Below are positions 33,443-40,815 of a DNA stretch of 64,000 nucleotides, one piece after another; the first letter of the stretch is position 1, and each line of letters opens with the position of its first letter. The position numbers and the translations under genes are program-made. The notes beneath the pieces are model-generated. The model was not told where the DNA came from and ran no database searches. It saw only the letters and a list, made by a program, of their open reading frames with translations. This DNA is from Sulfuriferula sp047300855 (lineage in GTDB: Bacteria; Pseudomonadota; Gammaproteobacteria; Burkholderiales; Sulfuriferulaceae), in assembly GCF_047300855.1 (NCBI RefSeq), contig NZ_CP170197.1, positions 682,001 to 746,000 on the forward strand, in the 5' to 3' direction.

Positions 33443-34363
33443 TTATATTAGGGGGATTGAATGGCGACCATAATGCTGGACAAAATCGGCTGGCGCAATG
33501 ATCTGTCCGTCCAGTTCCAGTTCAAGAATGCGCAGCATGCCGCCATCGCCGCAAACAGCATGAAACGCTTTACCGTCACAAAGTAAAGCGGGTGAGGCGA
33601 CAGCAGCTTGCGTACCAACTACCCGGCTGCGTAACAAGCGTGCCGGTTTTCCAGCCAGCGTGGTATGGGCCCCGGGATAGGGGGGTGCAACGGCCCGGAT
33701 CAGGTTGTGGATGCTTTGCGCCGGTTGTGACCAGTCTATACGTCCGTGTTCAGGACGGCGTGCGCCGAAATAGCTGCCTTGGGTCAAATCCTGAGCCGAG
33801 GCGGTAGCTGTACCGGAAATCAGGTCAGGCAAGGCGCGGTGCAGGGTTACTTCCGCCGCACAAGTAAGCTTGCGCATCACTTCGGCGGCGGTGTCGTCAC
33901 GCAGGATGGGCACCGCCTGTCGATCCACGATCTGTCCGGCGTCGGGCTTTTCGGTCATGTAATGCAGGGTCGCGCCGGTTTCGCGTTCGCCATGAATGAT
34001 TGCCCAGTTCACCGGTACGCGGCCCCGGTATTGCGGCAGCAGCGAACCGTGCATATTCAGCGCGCCACGTTTGGGCAGCGCCAGCAACGGTGCCTTGAGC
34101 ATCAGCTTGTAGTAGAACGAGAACAGGAAATCCGGTGCCAGCGCACGGATTTTTTCCACGAATTCCGGCGTATTGGGGTCGTCGGGTGTGACGGTGGGGA
34201 TATCGTAACGCGCGGCGAGTTGCGCCACGCTGTCGAACCAGATGATGTCGCCCGGCGCGTCGGTGTGAGTCACCACCAGCGCCACTTCCACACCCGCGTC
34301 GAGCAGCACCGACAGGCAGCGCACGCCGACATCATGGTAGGCAAACACCACGGCGCGGGTCAC
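33443..34363 (-). CDS. UDP-L-Ara4N formyltransferase (ArnA N-terminal domain as separate gene)
   Basis: The product is 306 residues with a formyltransferase fold. The catalytic motif LNMHGSLLPQYRGRVPVNWA (Asn-His), HYMTEKPDAGQIVDRQAV (Asp) and SYFGARRPEHGRIDWSQPA match the N-terminal domain of ArnA, which formylates UDP-Ara4N with 10-formyl-THF. The start is GTG 34363, overlapping the arnC stop by 4 bp. Together with the decarboxylase gene it replaces the single bifunctional arnA of enterobacteria. Confidence 0.92.
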   Translation of the reverse strand: MTRAVVFAYHDVGVRCLSVLLDAGVEVALVVTHTDAPGDIIWFDSVAQLAARYDIPTVTPDDPNTPEFVEKIRALAPDFLFSFYYKLMLKAPLLALPKRGALNMHGSLLPQYRGRVPVNWAIIHGERETGATLHYMTEKPDAGQIVDRQAVPILRDDTAAEVMRKLTCAAEVTLHRALPDLISGTATASAQDLTQGSYFGARRPEHGRIDWSQPAQSIHNLIRAVAPPYPGAHTTLAGKPARLLRSRVVGTQAAVASPALLCDGKAFHAVCGDGGMLRILELELDGQIIAPADFVQHYGRHSIPLI

Positions 34364-35310
34364 GGTTGGTCTGCCCCTGTCTGCTCCAGCACGGCTTCAA
34401 TCAGATAGCGCGGACGCTGGCGCACCTGCTGGTAAATGCGCCCGGTGTATTCGCCCAGCAGGCCGATGCCGAACAGCACCACGCCAAGCAGGAAAAATAC
34501 AATCGCAAACAGGGTGAACACGCCGTCCACTTCCGGCCCCAGAAAGATGCGACGCAGGCCCAGATAGACCACCAGCAGCCCGGACAGCAGCGACAACACC
34601 AGCCCGACCATCGAGAATATTTGCAGCGGCACCAGCGAAAAGCCGGTCACCAGATCGAAATTGAGGCGGATCAGCTTGTACAGCGAGTATTTCGATTCGC
34701 CTGCCGCGCGCTCCTCATGCGCGACCTGCACCTCGCCGGGATTGCGCGCGTAGGTATAGGCCAGCGCCGGGATGAAGGTATTGACCTCGTGACTATTGTT
34801 GATGGCGGCAATCACCTCGCGACTGTAGGCGCGCAGCATGCAGCCCTGATCCGACATCACCACGTGGGTGATGCGCTCGCGCAGGCGGTTCATCGCCCAC
34901 GAGGCATGACGCCGCCACGACGAATCCTGGCGCTGCTGGCGCACGCCGCCGACGTAGTCGTAGCCTTCGTCCATGCGCGCCAGCAGCTTGCCGATTTCCT
35001 CCGGCGGGTTTTGCAGGTCGGCGTCCAAAGTCACCACACGCTCGCCGCGGCAACGCGAGAACCCAGCCATGATCGCCATGTGCTGGCCGAAGTTGCCGGC
35101 CAGCAGCACGACGCGCGTCACGTCCGGGCGGCGCCCGAACTGCTCGCGCAGCATGGCGGCGGAACGGTCGCGGCTGCCGTCGTTGATGAAGATGATTTCG
35201 TAACTCAGATTCAGCGCGTCCAGCGCCGGGTACAGGCGCGCGAACAGCACGTCGAGGCCGGCCTCCTCGTTGTATACCGGGATGACCACGGATAACTGCA
35301 GCGCGCTCAT
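34360..35310 (-). CDS. arnC: Undecaprenyl-phosphate 4-deoxy-4-formamido-L-arabinose transferase
   Basis: The product is 316 residues. A GT2 domain (VVIPVYNEEAGLDVLFARL; INDGSRDRSAAML; VVTLDADLQNPPEEIGKLL) is followed by two C-terminal membrane helices and the family tail LGEYTGRIYQQVRQRPRYLI. It transfers Ara4FN to undecaprenyl phosphate. The ATG at 35310 overlaps the arnB stop (ATGA). Relatives acting on other sugars exist, but the surrounding genes make ArnC the best call. Confidence 0.92.
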   Translation of the reverse strand: MSALQLSVVIPVYNEEAGLDVLFARLYPALDALNLSYEIIFINDGSRDRSAAMLREQFGRRPDVTRVVLLAGNFGQHMAIMAGFSRCRGERVVTLDADLQNPPEEIGKLLARMDEGYDYVGGVRQQRQDSSWRRHASWAMNRLRERITHVVMSDQGCMLRAYSREVIAAINNSHEVNTFIPALAYTYARNPGEVQVAHEERAAGESKYSLYKLIRLNFDLVTGFSLVPLQIFSMVGLVLSLLSGLLVVYLGLRRIFLGPEVDGVFTLFAIVFFLLGVVLFGIGLLGEYTGRIYQQVRQRPRYLIEAVLEQTGADQP

Positions 35311-36431
35311 TGCATCACCTCGTTCAACACTTCGGCACAGGCAGCGCATACGCGTTCGACGTCGGCCTCGGACATGGCCGGGAACAATGGCAGCGTGGCA
35401 ATGCCGGCGCCCACGCGCTCGGCATGCGGGAACTGGCCAGCGCTAAAACCAAGCTCGCGATAGAGCTGGAACAGGTGAATGGGCGGGTAGTGCACGCCGA
35501 TGCCGATATCACGGGCTTTCATGCGCGCGATGAATTCGCCGCGCGCGATGCTCATGCGCTCCAGCGGCAGCACGATCTGGAACATGTGCCAGTTGGAATC
35601 GGTGAAGTTTTCCGGCGGCAGCTCGCAGCCGAGGCTGCGGTCAAAATGATCGAAATAATGCCGTGCCAGCTCGCGCCGGCGCGCCGTGAATGCATCCAGA
35701 TGGCGCAGCTGACCGAGGCCGATGGCGGCGGCGATATCGGTGAGGTTGAATTTTCCGCCGGCCACGTCCACCTCCATGCTGCCGTCGGGCTGGCGCACCA
35801 CACCTTGCAGGCGCAGTTTTTCACACAGGCCGGTAAGGCTGGCGTCGGGGAGTACCAGGCAGCCGCCTTCGCCGGTGGTGATGTTCTTGTTGGCATGGAA
35901 GCTGAAGGCCACCAGATCGCCGAAACTGCCGATCGCACGCCCCTTCCAGGTCGCCCCGAACGACTGCGCGGCGTCTTCAATGATGCGCAAGTTGTACTGC
36001 TTGGCAATGGTGTAGAGACGGTCGCGATCCACAGGCAGCCCGGCCAGATCCACCGCGATGATGGCGCGGGTGCGTGGGGTGATCGCAGCTTCAATCCGGT
36101 CCAGGTCGATATTGCGGGTGACCGGGTCGATGTCGACAAATACCGGCTTCGCGCCCGCCAGCACCACCACGTTGGCGGTCGCCACCCACGACAGCGGCGT
36201 GGTGATGACCTCGTCGCCGGGCTGGATGTCGATCAGACGCAGGGCAATCTCCAGCGCAGCGGTGCCGGAATTGAGGCTGCGCACCACGCGCCCGTTCATC
36301 AGCGCGGAGAGCTGTGCCTCGAACGCCTGCACCTTGGGTCCGCTGGTAAGCCAGCCGGAACGCAGTACGTCGCCGACCTCGGCGATGGTTTGCTCGTCCA
36401 GTGACGGGCGGGTAAAGGGTAAGAAATCCAT
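35307..36431 (-). CDS. arnB: UDP-4-amino-4-deoxy-L-arabinose aminotransferase
   Basis: The product is 374 residues of the DegT/DnrJ family. SLNSGTAALEIAL (phosphate binding), IEDAAQSFGATWKGR and SFHANKNITTGEGGCL (PLP Lys in HANKN) are canonical, and FLPFTRPSLDEQTIAEVGDV is the typical ArnB N-terminus. It converts the 4-keto sugar to UDP-Ara4N with glutamate. It is overlapped by arnC and preceded by the SMR-type gene, with only 2 bp between. Confidence 0.94.
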   Translation of the reverse strand: MDFLPFTRPSLDEQTIAEVGDVLRSGWLTSGPKVQAFEAQLSALMNGRVVRSLNSGTAALEIALRLIDIQPGDEVITTPLSWVATANVVVLAGAKPVFVDIDPVTRNIDLDRIEAAITPRTRAIIAVDLAGLPVDRDRLYTIAKQYNLRIIEDAAQSFGATWKGRAIGSFGDLVAFSFHANKNITTGEGGCLVLPDASLTGLCEKLRLQGVVRQPDGSMEVDVAGGKFNLTDIAAAIGLGQLRHLDAFTARRRELARHYFDHFDRSLGCELPPENFTDSNWHMFQIVLPLERMSIARGEFIARMKARDIGIGVHYPPIHLFQLYRELGFSAGQFPHAERVGAGIATLPLFPAMSEADVERVCAACAEVLNEVMQ

Positions 36432-36433
36432 GT

Positions 36434-36805
36434 TCAGGTTCTAGCCAGCAAAAATACGCCAAAAATAATCACGCCGATGCCGACCAGGCGTTCCACGGTC
36501 AGTGCCTCGCCAAACAGCCACCAGGCCGCCAGCGCGTTGACCACATAACCGATCGACAGCATCGGGTAGGCCAGGCTGACTTCGACGCGCGACAGCGCCA
36601 TGATCCACACCACCACGCTGATCACATAACAGGTCAGGCCGCCCAGGATATGCGGCTCGGTGGCGAGTTTGATCCCGACCGGCAGCAGATTATTGGCGCT
36701 GAAGGAAAATGCGCCAATGCTGTTGGTGCCGGCTTTCAGCAGCAATTGGGCGCAGGCGTTGAGCAGCACGCCGGTCAGAATCAACATCCAGCTGACCGCG
36801 CTCAT
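36434..36805 (-). CDS. SMR/EamA-type membrane protein, probable Ara4N-lipid flippase subunit
   Basis: The product is 123 residues with four hydrophobic helices. LLNACAQLLLKAGTNSIG, the middle GGLTCYVISVVVWIMALSRVEVSLAYP and the C-terminal LVGIGVIIFGVFLLART are typical of ArnE/ArnF-like and other small multidrug-resistance fold proteins. In enterobacteria ArnE and ArnF pair to flip undecaprenyl-P-Ara4N; only one such gene is seen here, so it may act as a homodimer. It overlaps arnT by ATGA and precedes arnB. Confidence 0.8.
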   Translation of the reverse strand: MSAVSWMLILTGVLLNACAQLLLKAGTNSIGAFSFSANNLLPVGIKLATEPHILGGLTCYVISVVVWIMALSRVEVSLAYPMLSIGYVVNALAAWWLFGEALTVERLVGIGVIIFGVFLLART

Positions 36806-38460
36806 GGTGTGGTCACCACCACACGACGTGTGTCGCGTGCTATCAAGCGCATCGGCAGTTTTTCCTGCACGAACTGGTCATAAGTTGACGGCGACATCAC
36901 CGCCAGCGCATAAGCTTGTTGTACCCAGATTTTTTTCCACGCTTCCACGGTCGGTATCCATTTGTTGGGTTCCTGTTCCAGCCCGAATGCCATTTCATCG
37001 GTGTGCGCCACCAATGTGACAGTGCGATCAATGTATGGCGGCAGCGTTTGCTCGTACATTCCCACACTATAAAACGGTACGCCCGGTTTGAGGTAGGGCT
37101 TGATTTGCTGGGCGATATTGTAGGCCGAACTGGCCGGAGAGAGTTCGTTATAACCCATGAATGTCAGTTGCGCCGTAAGCATGCCGGCCAGCGCCAGCGC
37201 AATCACCGCAGGACGCACCCGCTCGCGATGCGAGAACCATAACGCCAGCAGCGTGCCGATCAGCCAGCTGACCGCCGCCGCCTGAATCCAGGGAACGAAG
37301 TGGGCATATAAAGCAGCCGGCACCTCGGCGCTGCCGGCACGCACAGACATGGGCGCGAATACCAGGGCAGCCAGTGCAATCGGCAACATGATGAGGAGTT
37401 GCCGGAACAGCGTCTTGCCGGATATGCGGCTGAGCCGATCTCCCATCAGCAGCGCCAGCGCCGGAAAGATGGGCAGGATGTACGGAACCAGCTTGGAATC
37501 GGATTTGGAAAAAAACAGGAAGATGAACACCACCCAGATCAGCAGCATGCGGCGCGGCGCAAACTGGCCGCGTGCGGGGGCCTCGCTGCGCCAGGCACGC
37601 CAGAGGCTGTCGAACATCGGGAACAACCAGGGCAGGATGCCCAGCATCACCACCGGAATAAAGGTGTACCAGGGATGGACGCGGCCGTGAATCGTGGTCA
37701 GAAAGCGCAGAATCTGCTCGTGCACGAAAAAGAACCACGGAAACTCCGGGTTGTCGATGGATACGGTAATGAGCCAGGGCGCTGCGACGGCCACAAAAAT
37801 CAGCAGCCCCACACCCAGATGCAGGCGCTTCCATAACGCCCAGTCGCGCTGGATCAGGCTGTACAACAACAGCACCGTGCCCGGCAACGCGATGCCCATC
37901 AGGCCTTTGCTGAGCATGGACAAGCCCATTGCAGCCCAGCAAACGTACATCCAGTTGCGATTTTCCTTAGTGCTCGCCCCGTCGCGTTGCGCCAGCAGCA
38001 TGGCGACCAGCGTCAGTTCCATGAAGAACGTGACGCCCATGTCGAGGATGTTGATATGGCCCAGCATCACATAGAGAAAGCTGCTGCCCAGCACCAGCGC
38101 ACCCATCAGCCCCGCCTCGCGCCCGAACAGGCGCATGCCGGTGTAATACACCAGCACAATGCCGAGGAAACCGGTCAGTGCCGACCACAGCCGGGCGGTC
38201 CAGTTATGCTCGCCGAACAGGGTGAAAGCGGTGGCCGTGGCCCAGTATTGCAGTGCCGGTTTTTCAAAATACTTGATTCCGTTCAGGCGCGGCGTGTTCC
38301 AGTCGCCGGTGGCCACCATCTCGCGCGGAATTTCCGCATAGCGGCCCTCGTCGGGTCGAATCAGCGCGTTGTAATCGAGGGGAGCGAACCAGGTGAACGC
38401 CGCAACTATCAGCAGCAACAAAAGCCAGGCGCGTGACAAAGGGGGATGGGCAGTGTTCAA
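36802..38460 (-). CDS. arnT: ArnT-type lipid A aminoarabinose transferase (GT39)
   Basis: The product is 552 residues with about 12 membrane segments. The first loop PDEGRYAEIPREMVATGDW (catalytic acidic residues) and IKYFEKPALQYWATATAF (EKP motif) are ArnT signatures; RVHPWYTFIPVVMLGILPW follows in the middle. It moves L-Ara4N from undecaprenyl phosphate to lipid A in the periplasm. No ATG fits near the start; the TTG at 38460 is used, with weak ribosome binding. It heads the operon arnT - SMR gene - arnB - arnC - split arnA. Confidence 0.9.
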   Translation of the reverse strand: MNTAHPPLSRAWLLLLLIVAAFTWFAPLDYNALIRPDEGRYAEIPREMVATGDWNTPRLNGIKYFEKPALQYWATATAFTLFGEHNWTARLWSALTGFLGIVLVYYTGMRLFGREAGLMGALVLGSSFLYVMLGHINILDMGVTFFMELTLVAMLLAQRDGASTKENRNWMYVCWAAMGLSMLSKGLMGIALPGTVLLLYSLIQRDWALWKRLHLGVGLLIFVAVAAPWLITVSIDNPEFPWFFFVHEQILRFLTTIHGRVHPWYTFIPVVMLGILPWLFPMFDSLWRAWRSEAPARGQFAPRRMLLIWVVFIFLFFSKSDSKLVPYILPIFPALALLMGDRLSRISGKTLFRQLLIMLPIALAALVFAPMSVRAGSAEVPAALYAHFVPWIQAAAVSWLIGTLLALWFSHRERVRPAVIALALAGMLTAQLTFMGYNELSPASSAYNIAQQIKPYLKPGVPFYSVGMYEQTLPPYIDRTVTLVAHTDEMAFGLEQEPNKWIPTVEAWKKIWVQQAYALAVMSPSTYDQFVQEKLPMRLIARDTRRVVVTTP

Positions 38461-38572
38461 GTAGGGATGTGTGGTTGGTTGGTAGGCGAACCGGATTATA
38501 TCAAACCCGACTTACTGGCTGCTTAAGCGTTTATTCGGTATCCGGGACCCGGGGTGATTTTGTCGGAACCGA

Positions 38573-39592
38573 TTACACCAGGCCACGCGCCGACAATTCG
38601 TTTTTAAGATAAGCATAATAAATCGGTCCCGCTACCAGACCCGGCAGGCCGAATGCTGCTTCCATCAATAACATGGCCGCCAGCAGTTCCCAGGCGCGGG
38701 CGCTGATCTGGCTGCCGACAATGCGCGCGTTGAGGAAATATTCCAGTTTGTGGATGATGATCAGAAAGACCAGAGAGCCGATTGCCACACCCAGTGACTG
38801 GCTCAGGCTCACCACTACGATGATGGTGTTGGAAATCAGATTGCCGATGACTGGCAGCAGGCCGGCGATGAAAGTGACTGCGATCATGGTTTTGGTCAGC
38901 GGCAGGTGGATCCCTGCCAGCGGCAGAATCAGCACCAGATAGATGGCCGTGAACGTTGCATTGATCGCGGCAATGCGTACCTGGGCGAACACGATGCGGC
39001 GGAACGCCAGGCCGAGCCGGCTGATACGTTCCGTGAGCGCGCGCGCAAACGGTTTGTAATCTTCCACGGCCACCACTTCGCGCAGCGCCACCAGGCCTCC
39101 TATGATCATCCCTATCAGAATGTGCGCGATCAAACGACCGGCTTCTTTTCCTGCCAGCTGCAATGCGGCGGCATGGGTACGCAACCACTCGGAGGCGACG
39201 AGCTTGAATGTTTCGGCATCTGCCGGCAACCGTTCAAGCACCCAGGCGGGCAGGATCTTGCGTGAATCCTCAATAATTTGCGCCATTTTTGAAAACAGCA
39301 TAGGCAGACTGCCGGAATCGGAACGGAAAAAGGCGATGAGCCCCACGCACACCAGCGTCAACAGGCTGATCACGGCAAATGACAGGAGCGCCACCGCAAT
39401 AATCTTGGCACGCTGGCCGGGCAAGTGGCGCGCAATCCATGGCGAGATCAGGTGCACCAATTCGAACACCAGCAGCCCGGCGAGCAGCGCAGGCAGCAAG
39501 TGAAACACCAATACAAACAGCAGCACGAGCGCTGTCGCCAACCATGCGGCTATTTCACAAGCAGTGGGACGTGAAGTTCGGGCATCATCCAT
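38573..39592 (-). CDS. AI-2E family transporter (PerM/UPF0118 type)
   Basis: The product is 339 residues with about seven hydrophobic segments in the order typical of the family. They include the C-terminal block LPVIGNLISNTIIVVVSLSQ and KLEYFLNARIVGSQISARAWE, which is diagnostic. Members transport varied substrates or act as Na+/H+ antiporters, so the name does not fix the function. The ATG at 39592 is used. It is a single-gene unit divergent from the peroxiredoxin gene. Confidence 0.88.
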   Translation of the reverse strand: MDDARTSRPTACEIAAWLATALVLLFVLVFHLLPALLAGLLVFELVHLISPWIARHLPGQRAKIIAVALLSFAVISLLTLVCVGLIAFFRSDSGSLPMLFSKMAQIIEDSRKILPAWVLERLPADAETFKLVASEWLRTHAAALQLAGKEAGRLIAHILIGMIIGGLVALREVVAVEDYKPFARALTERISRLGLAFRRIVFAQVRIAAINATFTAIYLVLILPLAGIHLPLTKTMIAVTFIAGLLPVIGNLISNTIIVVVSLSQSLGVAIGSLVFLIIIHKLEYFLNARIVGSQISARAWELLAAMLLMEAAFGLPGLVAGPIYYAYLKNELSARGLV

Positions 39593-39661
39593 AGCTAGGC
39601 AGTTTGTTTTTTATGATGGGTACAGTTTAACCGGTTTGCTGGAGTTAATTCTTAAGTAAAA

Positions 39662-39690
39662 TTGACAGTTGGCCCTGCACTGGCTAGATT
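39662..39690 (+). promoter_or_regulatory. Sigma70-type promoter of the peroxiredoxin gene
   Basis: TTGACA at 39662-39667 and TAGATT at 39685-39690 are separated by exactly 17 bp, a near-consensus arrangement, about 50 bp before the peroxiredoxin start codon. Confidence 0.75.
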
Positions 39691-39739
39691 GAAAAAGCCT
39701 CAAGCAGAGGCAGAGTTTTTATCACAACAGGAGTTTTTC

Positions 39740-40339
39740 ATGGCAGTTCTCGTCGGCAAAGCCGCACCCGATTTCACCGCAACCGCCGTATTGGGCGACA
39801 ATGAAATCAAGGACATCACCTTTTCCGAATTCACCCAGGGCAAATATGTCGTACTGTTTTTCTACCCGCTCGACTTCACCTTTGTGTGCCCGTCCGAACT
39901 GATCGCTTTCGATAATCGCCTGGAAGAATTCAACCAGCGCGGTGTGCAAGTCATTGGCGCCTCGATCGATTCCGAATATACCCACCTTGCGTGGAAAAAC
40001 ACCCCGGTCAATAAAGGCGGCATCGGCCAGGTGAAATATCCATTGCTGGCCGACATCAAACACGACATTTGCCGCGCCTACGATGTGGAACTGAACGGTG
40101 GCGTGGCGCTACGCGGCTCGTTCCTGATCGACCGCTCCGGCATCGTGCGCCACCAGGTGGTAAACGATTTGCCGCTGGGGCGCGACGTCGACGAAATGCT
40201 GCGCATGATAGACGCGCTGCAATTCACCGAAGAGCACGGCGAAGTGTGCCCGGCAGGCTGGCAAAAGGGCAAGGCCGGCATGGGTGCCTCGCCGGAAGGC
40301 GTAGCCAAGTATCTGGCCGAGCACGCTGAATCGTTGTAA
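39740..40339 (+). CDS. 2-Cys peroxiredoxin (AhpC/Tsa type)
   Basis: The product is 199 residues. The peroxidatic cysteine is in PLDFTFVCPSELIAF and the resolving cysteine in HGEVCPAGW, with the conserved SIDSEYTHLAW and GGIGQVKYPLLAD motifs. It reduces hydrogen peroxide and organic peroxides. The ATG at 39740 has CAGGAG 8 nt upstream. It has its own promoter and a strong terminator, so it is a monocistronic, probably highly expressed gene. No ahpF is adjacent; thioredoxin or another reductase presumably regenerates it. Confidence 0.95.
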   Translation: MAVLVGKAAPDFTATAVLGDNEIKDITFSEFTQGKYVVLFFYPLDFTFVCPSELIAFDNRLEEFNQRGVQVIGASIDSEYTHLAWKNTPVNKGGIGQVKYPLLADIKHDICRAYDVELNGGVALRGSFLIDRSGIVRHQVVNDLPLGRDVDEMLRMIDALQFTEEHGEVCPAGWQKGKAGMGASPEGVAKYLAEHAESL

Positions 40340-40358
40340 ACAAGCTCGGTATTAAATT

Positions 40359-40390
40359 GAAAACGGCCATCCCGCGGGATGGCCGTTTTC
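40359..40390. terminator. Strong intrinsic terminator after the peroxiredoxin gene
   Basis: GAAAACGGCCATCC and GGATGGCCGTTTTC form a 14-bp perfect stem with a tiny CGCG centre, ending in a T run. It lies 20 bp after the stop. Confidence 0.9.
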
Positions 40391-40462
40391 GTTTGAGTAT
40401 CCGAGGCTGTGCATGGGTAGTGAGTATCTTGTGTAGAAATAATTGTTGACACACATAACTAC

Positions 40463-40792
40463 ATGAGTAAACATATAGACATGTATACCGATCTCATTCA
40501 GGCATTACCAGACGAATGGAAAGATGTTTCCGGCATGTTTGTCGCGCTCGGCGACGAACAGCGGCAACGTATCCTGCTCACATTCCAGCCCGGGGAGCGG
40601 CTCAATGTGACGCAGATTGTGACTGCATCCACGCTTAGTCGCACGGCTGTGTCGCACCACCTCAAGATACTGCGCCAGGCCGGGGCATTGCAAAGCGAAA
40701 AGATAGGCAAGGAAGTGTACTTCTGGGTCGACAAAAAAAATATCGCCGCTACCCTGCAGCGTGTGCTGGATTACGTCAAAAACAATAGTTGA
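40463..40792 (+). CDS. ArsR-family winged-helix transcriptional regulator
   Basis: The product is 109 residues. A winged helix is clear: VALGDEQRQRILLTF, the recognition helix LSRTAVSHHLKILRQAGAL and the wing QSEKIGKEVYFWVDK. No CxC-type metal site of classic ArsR/SmtB sensors is present, so the signal is unknown. The ATG at 40463 has no good ribosome site; an ATG six codons later (40481) is possible. The stop overlaps the open frame of the following aas gene, so it probably regulates the lysophospholipid operon it heads. TTGACA occurs at 40446-40451. Confidence 0.82.
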   Translation: MSKHIDMYTDLIQALPDEWKDVSGMFVALGDEQRQRILLTFQPGERLNVTQIVTASTLSRTAVSHHLKILRQAGALQSEKIGKEVYFWVDKKNIAATLQRVLDYVKNNS

Positions 40793-40815
40793 ACAGCGAC
40801 AAAAGGGGAGAGATT

